From the NCBI RefSeq assembly GCF_009002475.1, contig NZ_AP019860.1, positions 9,173,547 to 9,237,546 of the forward strand: a stretch of DNA of 64,000 nt, given 5' to 3'. The DNA is from Candidatus Uabimicrobium amorphum. GTDB taxonomy: Bacteria; Planctomycetota; Uabimicrobiia; Uabimicrobiales; Uabimicrobiaceae. The position numbers were made by a program, and so were the translations under genes. Shown here piece by piece: positions 1-8,424 of this stretch (within the stretch, counting starts at the first letter, position 1; each line of letters opens with the position of its first letter). A model generated the notes under the pieces. That model was not told the origin of the DNA, searched no databases, and was given only the letters and a program-made list of their open reading frames with translations.

Positions 1-1
1 A

Positions 2-439
2 TCAAGACAAGAGTTAGTTATTCTATCAGAAATGATAAAGCAAAGTGAATTTTCAAATAAAAGTGTTACAACCAGTCTCGGGTTACAACCATCAAATGTT
101 TCGATGTATTTCAAGAGGCTACTTGAAGAAAACTTTATCTACTTAGTACGTAAAGATGGAACGAAGAACATATACAGCATACGTGAAGAATTGACTGTTT
201 TAAAAAATAAAATACACTTAAAGATAGAAGATAAAAAATATAACAAAAAAGAAGCAAGAAAAACGACAATGGCATCTTATATAAAAAAGCATTGTAAAAT
301 TACAGTTTCTTGTTATCAAGATATCGCAAAAGTATCAGAAGCAACTGCAAGAAGAGACTTACAAGAATATGTAAAGGATGGGCTTCTGCAAAAGAAAGGT
401 AAAGGACGGGCAACTATTTACATAACTGTAGATAGCTAA
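2..439 (+). CDS. Winged-helix DNA-binding protein, 5' end cut by window
   Basis: The reading frame is open from the first bases of the window, so the ATG at 32 is probably internal and the true start lies upstream. The visible part holds two winged-helix-like units. The first (about residues 1-60 counted from base 2) resembles a MarR-type helix-turn-helix followed by a wing. The second (last ~60 residues) has a DeoR-like recognition helix with SEATARRDL. A Lys-rich linker joins them. It is probably a transcriptional regulator; the ligand and targets cannot be read. A decayed nucleotidyltransferase pair follows about 110 bp downstream on the same strand. The frame ends at TAA 437-439. Confidence 0.55.
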   Translation, partial: SRQELVILSEMIKQSEFSNKSVTTSLGLQPSNVSMYFKRLLEENFIYLVRKDGTKNIYSIREELTVLKNKIHLKIEDKKYNKKEARKTTMASYIKKHCKITVSCYQDIAKVSEATARRDLQEYVKDGLLQKKGKGRATIYITVDS

Positions 440-549
440 AATTACTTTAGCTCCAAGCCAATGACGCTTCGGAAATCTTGGGGTACGCTACTGTTCAATG
501 GCTGAGTCTGGCACCGATTTTGAAAAAGTTAATTGCCGAGGAGGTGACA

Positions 550-723
550 ATGAAACCAATTGAAATTGTTAATGAAGGTGAAGAAAAAGCCTATAGTCCT
601 GAAGGTGTAGACTTGACTCTTATTCGTTAGATGAAGTCTCTCACTCCTACGGAAAGACTTCAATATTTACAAGATCATATAAATGTAATGCAAAGGTTAC
701 AAAGTGCAACAAAAATCAACTAA
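550..723 (+). pseudogene. Small partner protein of nucleotidyltransferase, broken by in-frame stop
   Basis: An ATG at 550 with a strong ribosome site (GAGGAGGTG) opens a frame that reads through GVDLTLIR, stops at TAG 628-630, and resumes at once in the same frame with MKSLTPTERLQ until TAA 721-723. From memory of the family, small proteins encoded just before nucleotidyltransferase genes read DLTLIRW followed by M-LSLTP-ERL, so the TAG sits where Trp (TGG) is expected. I infer a single G-to-A nonsense change. The ATG at 631 could in principle restart translation of a 30-residue peptide. Confidence 0.65.
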
Positions 724-1194
724 TTTCTTTCGTATATTTGAAATTCTAAATAAGCATAATGTGGAATATATTGTTATTGGTGGAGTAAGTGCTGTAATTA
801 ATGGTGCTCCAGTAACAACTTTTGATTTGATTTAGTGCATAATCGAGACCCACAAAATTTACAGAGTCTTGAAAAAGCATTAGATGAGCTAAACACCTCC
901 TACAGAACAAGGCGCGGTATAGTTATAAAACCTGATGTTTCTGGCCTTGCGTCTTCAGGGCACCATTTATTGACTACAGATGAAGGACTTCTTGATTTAC
1001 TGGGAACCTTTGGTAATGGACAAGACTACAATGACCTTTTACCAAATTCTCATTTAATGCAAATAGGAGAAATACAAGTTCGCGTTCAAAGTCTACAAAG
1101 CCTGATTGAACTAAAAAAAGAAATTGGTAGAGAAAAAGATAAAGCTGTTCTTCCCATACTCATCCAGACACTTAAAGAGCATAAAAACGATTAG
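704..1194 (+). pseudogene. Nucleotidyltransferase-fold protein with frameshift
   Basis: A GTG at 704 begins a frame encoding FRIFEILNKHNVEYIVIGG, then VTTFDL, and hits TAG at 833-835. The frame one base over continues without a gap as DLVHNRDPQNL and runs to 1194 with GHHLLTTDEGLLDLLG, YNDLLP, an IELKKEIGREKDK stretch and LPILIQTL. Together this is a minimal nucleotidyltransferase / AbiEii-like protein of about 160 residues. The GG and T-DLD metal-binding segment falls exactly at the break, and one missing base near 827-831 explains it. The start overlaps the end of the broken partner gene, as in an operon. Probably inactive; a sequencing error cannot be excluded from sequence alone. Confidence 0.7.
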
Positions 1195-1451
1195 CATAAA
1201 ACCATTGCATTTATCCAAACCGCTTCCTAATAATCCGTATACTTCCCAAACATTTTTCACCTGTTTCTGAAACATATATACATAATACACGTATTTTTTT
1301 TATGTCTACTACATATGTCAAATACTTGCAATATCAAGGGAGGAAGTGCCAAATGTTTTTTTTGAAAGTCTTTCGCTTTTTTTGACAGATGAAACAGAAT
1401 AGATAGAATAATCACAATCTATCGTTGGAAATCGCTTTGAATGATACTTAA

Positions 1452-2411
1452 CTATTTTTTCGTGGCAATAAATATAGCTCGCTTGGGGGCGGGGTAGCCT
1501 TCGATGGTTTTACTGGTGTCTTGTGGATCGAGAAAGTCGCGTAGTGATTCAAACGTCATCCACTTCGTTGCGCGTTGTTCATGTAATGACGTAGTGCTAA
1601 CGTCGACGAGTTCGATATCAATAAAACCACAGCGCTTTAACCACGCTTCTAATGTAAGGCAGCTCGGGATAAACCATACATTGCGCATTTTTGCGTAGCG
1701 TTTTTCTGGAAGTAAGGTTTGTCCATTTTCGCCGTCGATGACTAGAGTTTCTAGTATGAGTTGTCCGTGGTGTTTTAGGCATGACTTCAGATGATAAAGG
1801 TGATCAATTGGTGAACGGCGATGATACAACACTCCCATGGAAAAAACGCTGTCAAATGCTCGCAAATCCATAGGCACATCTTCTATTTTTAGAGGTAAAA
1901 CATAGGCCGGTACTTGTGGTAAATATTTGGCAAATATTTGGTACTGCATTATATATAGTGGCAATGGATCTATTCCCACCACTAAGTTGGCACCACTACC
2001 GGCCATACGCCAGCAATGATAACCATTTCCACATCCCACATCGAGAATGGTTTTTTGTTTTAGGGAAATCGCGTTTTTGATGCGATCCCACTTCCAATCG
2101 GAGCGCCACTCGGTATCTATGTGCGTTTGAAATAGAGAAAAGGGGCCTTTGCGCCATGGGTGAAACTGTGACAGTAACTCGCGTAAGAACTCTGTATCGG
2201 TAAAATTTCCGTCTATGGTGACGGAGTCTTTTAGATCCACAGAGGTTATGTTTACATCGGGAAGTTTTTCCAAAGCGGAGCGCCACTTGATGATGTTGCT
2301 ATTTTGCGAAGGATCTAAGGCACGATTTACTGTTTGTGGTAAATGTGAGAGCCAGTTTTGTAGGCGATCGTCGTCGTTTAGTGTATCGTATAGGTTTTGG
2401 TAGTTTAGCAT
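1452..2411 (-). CDS. cmoB: tRNA U34 carboxymethyltransferase CmoB
   Basis: CmoB transfers the carboxymethyl group of carboxy-S-adenosylmethionine to 5-hydroxyuridine at tRNA position 34, giving cmo5U and wider wobble reading. The protein has 319 residues, close to the E. coli enzyme. Seen here: an N-terminal alpha-helical part with the GPF-LF--HIDTEWRSDWKWDR segment, then a Rossmann methyltransferase fold with the SAM loop LDVGCGNGYHCWRM near residues 122-135 and FSMGVLYHRRSP further on. The start ATG lies inside the last 7 bases of cmoA, so the two are translationally coupled. The downstream 257 bp to the decayed nucleotidyltransferase shows no clear terminator. Confidence 0.95.
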   Translation of the reverse strand: MLNYQNLYDTLNDDDRLQNWLSHLPQTVNRALDPSQNSNIIKWRSALEKLPDVNITSVDLKDSVTIDGNFTDTEFLRELLSQFHPWRKGPFSLFQTHIDTEWRSDWKWDRIKNAISLKQKTILDVGCGNGYHCWRMAGSGANLVVGIDPLPLYIMQYQIFAKYLPQVPAYVLPLKIEDVPMDLRAFDSVFSMGVLYHRRSPIDHLYHLKSCLKHHGQLILETLVIDGENGQTLLPEKRYAKMRNVWFIPSCLTLEAWLKRCGFIDIELVDVSTTSLHEQRATKWMTFESLRDFLDPQDTSKTIEGYPAPKRAIFIATKK

Positions 2412-3100
2412 TTTTGACTGAAAAAAGAGACAAAGTTAAAGCATTGGAACCACAGTTCGTTTTTTGTAAAACCGACGCTGTGTAAACGTTGTAAATGTTC
2501 GTCTTTACTATCTAGTAGCATAAAATTTTGTAGGGCGCGTTTTTTTTGTTCTATTTCTAGTTGCGAGTATCCCTGGTCTTTTTTAAAACTTTGGTGTAGA
2601 TCTATTTGTAGCGTTGAGTTTTGTATTTTCTCCGAGAGAATGAATATACCTTGTGGATGTAAACCAGCGTATATTTTTTCCAATAACTGTTGGCGTTTTT
2701 CGCGGGGAATAAACTGTAGAGTGAAGTTCATGATCACCACGGAAGCGTTTTCTATCTTCGTTTTACACACATCCTCACAAATGACTTGAATATCGGATAA
2801 TCCTTGGAGATTTTTTTGCGCACTTTGCACCATTTCTTCCGAGCTATCTACGGCAATAATTGGTGTCGCGCACTTTTGGCGAATGGCATTAGAGACTTTA
2901 CCTAATGAACACCCTAAGTCGTAAATGGAGGTGTTTGGTTGTACATAGTTGTTTGCCATCATGGAAATCATTTGCACAATGGTCAGGTAGCCGGGAACAG
3001 AACGTGTGATCATATTGTCGAAAACATCAACCACCTCTTTGTCAAACCGGAAGCGTTCGATTTTTTTTCGTGGAGAACTATAAATATTATCGTAGGTCAT
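2405..3100 (-). CDS. cmoA: Carboxy-S-adenosyl-L-methionine synthase CmoA
   Basis: CmoA makes carboxy-SAM from SAM and prephenate, the donor used by CmoB. The 231-residue protein aligns from end to end with E. coli CmoA as I remember it: FDKEVVDVFDNMITRSVPGY near the N-terminus, YDLGCSLG as the SAM loop, VVIMNFTLQFIPREKRQ, the GYSQLEIEQKR segment and the C-terminal ELWFQCFNF. It is a member of the class I methyltransferase fold. The gene lies 16 bp behind the TPR pseudokinase gene and overlaps cmoB by 7 bp, so all three may share a transcript. hydroxylation genes for the U34 precursor are not in this window. Confidence 0.95.
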   Translation of the reverse strand: MTYDNIYSSPRKKIERFRFDKEVVDVFDNMITRSVPGYLTIVQMISMMANNYVQPNTSIYDLGCSLGKVSNAIRQKCATPIIAVDSSEEMVQSAQKNLQGLSDIQVICEDVCKTKIENASVVIMNFTLQFIPREKRQQLLEKIYAGLHPQGIFILSEKIQNSTLQIDLHQSFKKDQGYSQLEIEQKKRALQNFMLLDSKDEHLQRLHSVGFTKNELWFQCFNFVSFFSQKC

Positions 3101-3116
3101 ATATCGGGAATTCTAG

Positions 3117-5018
3117 TTATTTAATTTGCAATGAATGAAACGTTGCAAGGTCTTTTGCGGCGAGTTGTTCTTTGCCTAGTTGTTTGTATGCTGCGGCACG
3201 TTTGTTGTAAAAGCGCGCTTCTTGCGGTTTTAACTCTATTGCTGTTGAGTAGTGATCCACTGCGGTTGCGTAATTTTTTTGTCTAAAGAAACTCAGGGCT
3301 ATGTGAAAGTGAATTTTCGCTTTTTCGTCTATGGTTGTGGCTTGTTTTAAGGCCTGTTTATAGTAATAAATCGCTTTGGTATGCTGTCGTGTTGCATAAA
3401 AGATATCGGCCATGCCGACCGCTGCTAGGGTAAAAGTGGGTTGAATTTTTAGTGCTTTTTTAAAGCAGGATATCGCTTCGTTGTAGCTCAGTAAATACGC
3501 ATAACAGTTTCCAAGCGCATAGTATATCTCTGCATTTGGGGTGATTTCTAACATTTTTTCGTAGTGATGAATTGCTTTGGTGTATTCACCAAATATTTTA
3601 TAGCATGCGGCTAGATCGCGATGTAGTTGTGCATTGTTTTTTTCTTTTTGCATTATCTTTTGTAGAACACGCATCGTTTCTAAATATCTTTTTTGCACGA
3701 ATAACTTTTTGGCAGTGGTGTATTGTGGTTTTTCTGTGACGCCTTCATTGGTGTTTTGTTTAGGTGCCGCTAAAATTAACCAACAAGATATTACCACGTT
3801 GAGGATAACAAGTGCTGAAAGTGTCATTTTGCGGCCTTGGGTCGCTTTTTGCAAATTTGGCAATTCATATTGTATGCGATTCGTTAGTTTTTTATTTTTT
3901 TTGGGTGGTGTTTCTTCATTGATGGGAATGTCATCTGCCGGTATTTCAATATCAATGTTGTCGATATCGAGAACTAGAGACGTTATCTCTTCTTTTTCCT
4001 GTAGCTGTACCTCTTTTCCCGAAAGATCTATTTGTGGTTGAAAACCCAAAGGTTTTTGTAAAAGAGTATTGTCGTTATTTATGACGGCAAAGTAACAGCG
4101 AGCTAACTGCATCGCCATTTCTTCGGCGCTCACCCATCTTTCTTTGTCATTTTTTTCCATAGCACGCTTTATAACATTTGATATGTACTTGCGTAGATCT
4201 TTGTCGATGTCTCTGCTATTGATTACCTTCTCGAGAATGAGTGGGTTGTGACTACCAACCATATAGCAACAACTAAAAGGATTGTCGGAGTAAAAGGGCG
4301 ACTTTTTGTTATTGGCAAATAGCTGATAACAAATGGTTCCCAGTGAAAAAACGTTGCTACGGTCACTCTGGCGGCCCTCTGTTTGCTCAGGGCTTAAATA
4401 CATAACCGACTCATCTACTTTATTGCGTAAAGTAATACGGAGGTTTTTTTTATTCGAAGGGTTTTCAAGGCCATGATATAGTATTTTTATTTGATTCATT
4501 TGCTGATTGATCATGATATTGGCAGGTTTCATGTCGCGAAGTATAATTCCTGCTTTGTTAAGAACGTTGACGCCATTGGCGATGTTGTAGGCGATGGCGA
4601 TGCGATCTGGCCATGAAAATTTTCTCTCTTCGGCGAGTATTTCTTTTAATGACAAACCTTCGGCAAATTCAAAAACAATGGCAATTTTATCTCCGCAATC
4701 AATTAATTCGCGTGCCTTGACAATATTAGGGTGGTTGATATGGCTGAGGAAGTTATATTCCCAAGACAAGTAGTCGCGAAATTCATTATCTGTGGCGTCA
4801 AATTCTCTAATAAGCACAGGTGTGGTCGTTTGTTGGTCAATAGCGCGATATAAATTTGCAATTCCACTATCTTGAAGTTTATATTCGATATAGTAGTTGT
4901 GAAAATTTTTTCTTACACGAATATATTCTTGCTTGGCTTTCTGGGGAGACTGTATCGTGTTTACCTGAGTAACACGCGGTTGCAGTGTGTTCGATTCGCT
5001 ACTATTGTTTTCCGACAT
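3117..5018 (-). CDS. Membrane protein with degenerate Ser/Thr kinase domain and TPRs
   Basis: The 633-residue protein has a Hanks-type kinase fold at about residues 43-310, a charged linker, one membrane helix near 397-418 (LSALVILNVVISCWLILAA), and TPR repeats from about 430 to the end, which should be outside the cytoplasm. The kinase domain looks inactive: the glycine loop is lost, the beta-3 lysine is Arg (VLIREF), and the DFG triad reads YHG (IKILYHGLEN). The catalytic loop LRDMKPANIM and SPEQ, VFSLG motifs remain, which fixes the alignment. It is the first gene of a run with cmoA and cmoB, with no functional link that I know. Most likely a pseudokinase scaffold; weak unconventional activity cannot be ruled out. 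Confidence 0.85.
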   Translation of the reverse strand: MSENNSSESNTLQPRVTQVNTIQSPQKAKQEYIRVRKNFHNYYIEYKLQDSGIANLYRAIDQQTTTPVLIREFDATDNEFRDYLSWEYNFLSHINHPNIVKARELIDCGDKIAIVFEFAEGLSLKEILAEERKFSWPDRIAIAYNIANGVNVLNKAGIILRDMKPANIMINQQMNQIKILYHGLENPSNKKNLRITLRNKVDESVMYLSPEQTEGRQSDRSNVFSLGTICYQLFANNKKSPFYSDNPFSCCYMVGSHNPLILEKVINSRDIDKDLRKYISNVIKRAMEKNDKERWVSAEEMAMQLARCYFAVINNDNTLLQKPLGFQPQIDLSGKEVQLQEKEEITSLVLDIDNIDIEIPADDIPINEETPPKKNKKLTNRIQYELPNLQKATQGRKMTLSALVILNVVISCWLILAAPKQNTNEGVTEKPQYTTAKKLFVQKRYLETMRVLQKIMQKEKNNAQLHRDLAACYKIFGEYTKAIHHYEKMLEITPNAEIYYALGNCYAYLLSYNEAISCFKKALKIQPTFTLAAVGMADIFYATRQHTKAIYYYKQALKQATTIDEKAKIHFHIALSFFRQKNYATAVDHYSTAIELKPQEARFYNKRAAAYKQLGKEQLAAKDLATFHSLQIK

Positions 5019-5394
5019 ACTTTTACATATTCCTATGTTTTATGAATAAATTAGAACTGAATTTGTTTGTGAACCTGAGCCCGAATTATCTACAGAGAAT
5101 AAAATTTCAAAAATAGATTCTATCTATACTATAATAACCGAATTTGCATACAACTTCCAGCGAAGTTTTATATTTTCAATACACAACACTTATGTTATTT
5201 TGTAGTAAATTACGGCTTGCGCTAGTTGATGGATGAAAATCGATTCTGAGTAAGGATCCATATTCTTTTTCTAAATGGCGAAAGTTAAGAAAATATTTGT
5301 AACTACATTGCAGGGGATGTTTTTAGTGGATATGCTAAAAACTTTTGCTGTGATGACACTTGTATGATAAATACCTCTTTGGAAAGGTGAAGGT
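5019..5394. other. Divergent intergenic region
   Basis: These 376 bp separate the minus-strand pseudokinase gene from the plus-strand penicillin-acylase-family gene and must hold promoters for both. The part next to the kinase gene is very AT-rich, with TATACTATAATA near 5125-5140 that could serve either strand. I could not assign a convincing -35/-10 pair. The only coding-like element is the 30-codon frame at 5275-5367, listed separately. Confidence 0.5.
5275..5367 (+). CDS. 30-codon ORF, possible gene remnant or small peptide
   Basis: An ATG at 5275 opens a 30-residue frame ending at TGA 5365-5367. It begins MAKVKKIF and continues as an amphipathic to hydrophobic helix containing FLVDMLKTFAV. 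The pattern is reminiscent of the extreme N-terminus of NADH-quinone oxidoreductase subunit I (NuoI), but no ferredoxin-like CxxC region follows. No ribosome site stands at a good distance; the nearest AAGGA is about 20 bases upstream. It could be a remnant, a leader peptide of the downstream hydrolase gene, or chance. Confidence 0.2.
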   Translation: MAKVKKIFVTTLQGMFLVDMLKTFAVMTLV

Positions 5395-7800
5395 ATGAAG
5401 TGGTTAAAATTTACATGTTCTTTGGTGGTATTGATTTTTGTTGTGATCACCGGTAATTCGCGTTTGCCAATAGGCAATAACAAAGCCCTGCCACCTTTGG
5501 GTAAGTTTTGCGATCCTTTTCATGGTTTTTGGGCCAACGGTGAGAGTAAAACACAAACGACATTGTCTCTTCCCGCTTTGAAAGACGAAGTTACTGTTGT
5601 TTGGGATGAACGTGAAATTCCGCACATTTTTGCGAAAAACGAACGCGATGTGTCGATCGCCCAAGGTTACTTGACGGCGAAATATCGCCTATGGCAAATG
5701 GATTTTCTTGCACGAGTTGCGAGTGGACGTTTGTGTGAGGTTGTAGGAAACAGAGCGAAAAAACTCGACGAGGAAAATCGTCGCATTGGTTTAACATTCG
5801 CTGCGGAGAGAACGGTCGCTGCACTAGAGGAAAAAGCACCGCAAGTAAAAAAATTACTCGACGCTTACTGTGAAGGGGTGAATGCATACATTAATTCACT
5901 TTCCTATGAAGACTACCCCGTGGAGTGTAAAGTCTTAGATTATAAACCGGAGTTATGGAGTCCTCTAAAGACATTTCTTGTACAAAAATATATGGCTAAA
6001 TCATTGTCATATCGTAGCGAAGACCGCGAAATGAACAACATCATTGCGGCGTATGATCGCAAAACCATGGAAAATTTGTTTCCGCTGAAAAATTCAACGA
6101 GTCCTATTATCCCATCGGGAACCGAATGGGCATTTACTCCGCATGGCATTAAAGATGATAAAAATGCGCGTAATACCAATAAGATATACGATATTCCATT
6201 CCCCAATCGTCCAGATATGATCAAGGGAAGCAATAACTGGGCGGTGTCTGGAAAAAAAACACTTAGTGGGCGCCCGATGTTATCGAACGATCCGCACCTA
6301 AAACTTTTTATGCCCGCTATTTGGTTGGAAATGCAACTTTCTAGCCCTGAAGTAAATGTGTATGGCGTGACGATTCCTGGTTTGCCGGGTATCGTAATCG
6401 GCTTTAATGAAAATGTGGCTTGGGGGATGACTAATTCGGTATGGGATGTCATCGATTGGTACAAAATAAAGTACAAAAGCGACAAAAAAGACTTTTACCG
6501 GTTTGACGATAAATGGTTGCCAACGACAAAGCGCCGCGAAGTAATTAAGATACGTGGTGAAGAGGACTATGTATTTGACGTTGTCTATACCCATCACGGT
6601 CCAGTTTCTTTTGACGAACCGGTTCCTATCGCTTTGAGATGGACGGCTCACGATCCATCATTAGAGTTCAAAGCTTTTTACATCTTAAACCGCGCCAAGA
6701 ATTACGATGATTACCGCAAAGCCTTAACTTATTACGATAGCCCCGCACAAAACATCGTATTTGCGGATGTCAATGGTGATATTGCCATTACTCCCAATGG
6801 AAAATTTCCGATAAAGCCCGATGGTTTTGGGCGTATGCTCGAAGACGGCACTACATCGAGTACAGAGTGGAAAGCTTATGTTCCTTACGAGCACAGACCA
6901 CATATCAAAAATCCCGAGAGTGGCTTTGTGAGTTCGGCAAACCAACATCCGACCGACGATACATATCCATATTATTACAACGGACGTTTTGAATATTATC
7001 GCAATGTACGCATCAACGAACGTTTGGCAAAGATGCAAAACATTACGATAAAGGAATTCAACAGCTTACTAAACGATAATTACAACGTACATGCCTCTAC
7101 AGTGCTTCCTACACTTTTAAAAATGGTAAAAGGTGACGATGCGGACAGTAAGTCGGCTATCGAGATTTTGCAAAAGTGGGATTATAACAACGATCCTGAC
7201 AAAATAGCACCCTCTATTTTTTATGAATGGTGGAGATCATTGGTTCCCGCTATTTGGGATGAGTTCCGCGATGGCAAGAAATATACCAAACCAGGTTGGC
7301 ATCGCACCGTAGAAATTATTGTACAAGATCCCCGTAGTAAGTGGTTTGACAATGTTACGACCGAAAAACAAGAGACCTTAGAAGAACTTGCGCAAAATAC
7401 GTTTTCTGGTGCTGTTAAGAAATTGAGTAACGCACACGGGACACTTACCAGTGAAAACACAAAGTGGCGATGGGGAAACCATCGTGGTTGTGACGTAAAT
7501 CATTTGATGCGTATAGGAGCCTTTAGTCGAAAAGATTTGTTTGTAGGAGGTGGCCGACATATTGTGAATGCTACGCGAAAAAATGCGGGACCTTCGTGGC
7601 GTATGGTGGTGGAGCTTTCTTCTCCCATAAAAGCTTGGGGAGTTTATCCCGGAGGACAGTCAGGTAACCCTGGAAGTAAGCATTACGACGACTTTATTGG
7701 CAAGTGGGAACAGGGAGAGCTTTACGAATTGCTATTTTTGGCTAGCCCACAAGATCGTCAAGAAAAATGTGTTCGTAAATTAGTCATAGGAGCAGAGTAA
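5395..7800 (+). CDS. Penicillin acylase family (S45) N-terminal nucleophile hydrolase
   Basis: The 801-residue precursor starts with an N-terminal hydrophobic export or anchor segment (LKFTCSLVVLIFVVITG). The alpha-chain region has the family's IPHIFAKNERDVSIAQGYLTA--RLWQMD block near residues 74-102. The hallmark GSNNW stands at residues 278-282, with Ser279 the predicted nucleophile released by autocatalytic cleavage after Gly278. Later family blocks are present: NDPHL, GVTIPGLPGIVIGFNENVAWG and the C-terminal PGGQSGNPGSKHYDD. Enzymes of this family hydrolyse amides such as acyl-homoserine lactones or beta-lactam side chains; the substrate cannot be read. The ribosome site is GGAAAGGTGAAGG. 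Its stop overlaps the start of the next gene (TAATG). Confidence 0.92.
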   Translation: MKWLKFTCSLVVLIFVVITGNSRLPIGNNKALPPLGKFCDPFHGFWANGESKTQTTLSLPALKDEVTVVWDEREIPHIFAKNERDVSIAQGYLTAKYRLWQMDFLARVASGRLCEVVGNRAKKLDEENRRIGLTFAAERTVAALEEKAPQVKKLLDAYCEGVNAYINSLSYEDYPVECKVLDYKPELWSPLKTFLVQKYMAKSLSYRSEDREMNNIIAAYDRKTMENLFPLKNSTSPIIPSGTEWAFTPHGIKDDKNARNTNKIYDIPFPNRPDMIKGSNNWAVSGKKTLSGRPMLSNDPHLKLFMPAIWLEMQLSSPEVNVYGVTIPGLPGIVIGFNENVAWGMTNSVWDVIDWYKIKYKSDKKDFYRFDDKWLPTTKRREVIKIRGEEDYVFDVVYTHHGPVSFDEPVPIALRWTAHDPSLEFKAFYILNRAKNYDDYRKALTYYDSPAQNIVFADVNGDIAITPNGKFPIKPDGFGRMLEDGTTSSTEWKAYVPYEHRPHIKNPESGFVSSANQHPTDDTYPYYYNGRFEYYRNVRINERLAKMQNITIKEFNSLLNDNYNVHASTVLPTLLKMVKGDDADSKSAIEILQKWDYNNDPDKIAPSIFYEWWRSLVPAIWDEFRDGKKYTKPGWHRTVEIIVQDPRSKWFDNVTTEKQETLEELAQNTFSGAVKKLSNAHGTLTSENTKWRWGNHRGCDVNHLMRIGAFSRKDLFVGGGRHIVNATRKNAGPSWRMVVELSSPIKAWGVYPGGQSGNPGSKHYDDFIGKWEQGELYELLFLASPQDRQEKCVRKLVIGAE

Positions 7801-8144
7801 TGGGAAATATGATAGGTCTTTTTGTGGTTTGTGGTGTGGCACAGATGTTTTTTCCGTGGTGGAGTATGGCTGTTGCGGCCTTCATTTTTGGCTTTGTGAT
7901 GGTAGAAGGCAAGAATGATTTTGTGGTTTTTGCCAAAGGATTTTGTGGCGTGGCATTACTGTGGATATGCGTTGCGGCATTACAGTTTTTCACTACATCA
8001 CAGATTATTGCAACGCGCATTAGCGACTTGTTTTCTCTTCCGCATCCCGCACTGTGTATTGCTGTCTGCGGTGTTGTTGGTGGCGTTGTCGCTGGGATAG
8101 CGACTTTCTCTGGCTGTCAACTGCGTCAAGCTATGTTTGATTAG
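7800..8144 (+). CDS. Small multi-pass membrane protein of unknown function
   Basis: The start codon shares a base with the stop of the preceding hydrolase gene (TAATG), a sign of coupled translation. The 114 residues are almost all hydrophobic, with about four predicted membrane segments: one at the N-terminus around the FVVCGVAQMFFPWWSM stretch, then FIFGFVMV, FCGVALLWICVAALQFF, and a Gly/Val-rich final segment (IAVCGVVGGVVAGIATF). I do not recognise the family. The coupling suggests it works with, or at least is expressed with, the upstream acylase-like enzyme. Confidence 0.7.
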   Translation: MGNMIGLFVVCGVAQMFFPWWSMAVAAFIFGFVMVEGKNDFVVFAKGFCGVALLWICVAALQFFTTSQIIATRISDLFSLPHPALCIAVCGVVGGVVAGIATFSGCQLRQAMFD

Positions 8145-8169
8145 GGACAGTTATCAATTAGTTTAAAGC

Positions 8170-8325
8170 CGTGACCGTGACCCTGACCCTGACCGTAGCC
8201 GTAATCGTTACCGTAATCGTTACCGTAATCGTTATCTAAATAAGTAAGCATAACGTAATAGGAATCTTTCGGTGACGACTACGGTCACGGTGACGACTAC
8301 GGTCACGGTGACGACTACGGCTACG
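8170..8325. repeat. Inverted pair of hexanucleotide arrays
   Basis: Eleven hexamers of the type CGTNAY/CGTAGC (with two CCTGAC) run without interruption from 8170 to 8235. After a 36-base spacer, nine hexamers of the reverse-complement type (GTGACG, ACTACG, GTCACG) run from 8272 to 8325; these contain an 18-base unit repeated three times. The two arms are therefore the same hexamer family in opposite orientation and can pair in part. The stretch occupies most of the 280-bp gap between the membrane protein gene and the ARPP-1-like gene. Confidence 0.9.
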
Positions 8326-8424
8326 AAAAAGGTTGATATTTGACTAAGCCTTGAAACAATTTTCTAAAAAAATCGGAACTTTTGCGACCTTGAAACGTCC
8401 AAGTATGAACAAAAGGAGTTATCT

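Noticed and set aside
8170..8325. Possible CRISPR or origin iterons
   Set aside because: The units are contiguous hexamers with no spacers and no dnaA, parB or cas gene nearby, so it is listed as a repeat only.
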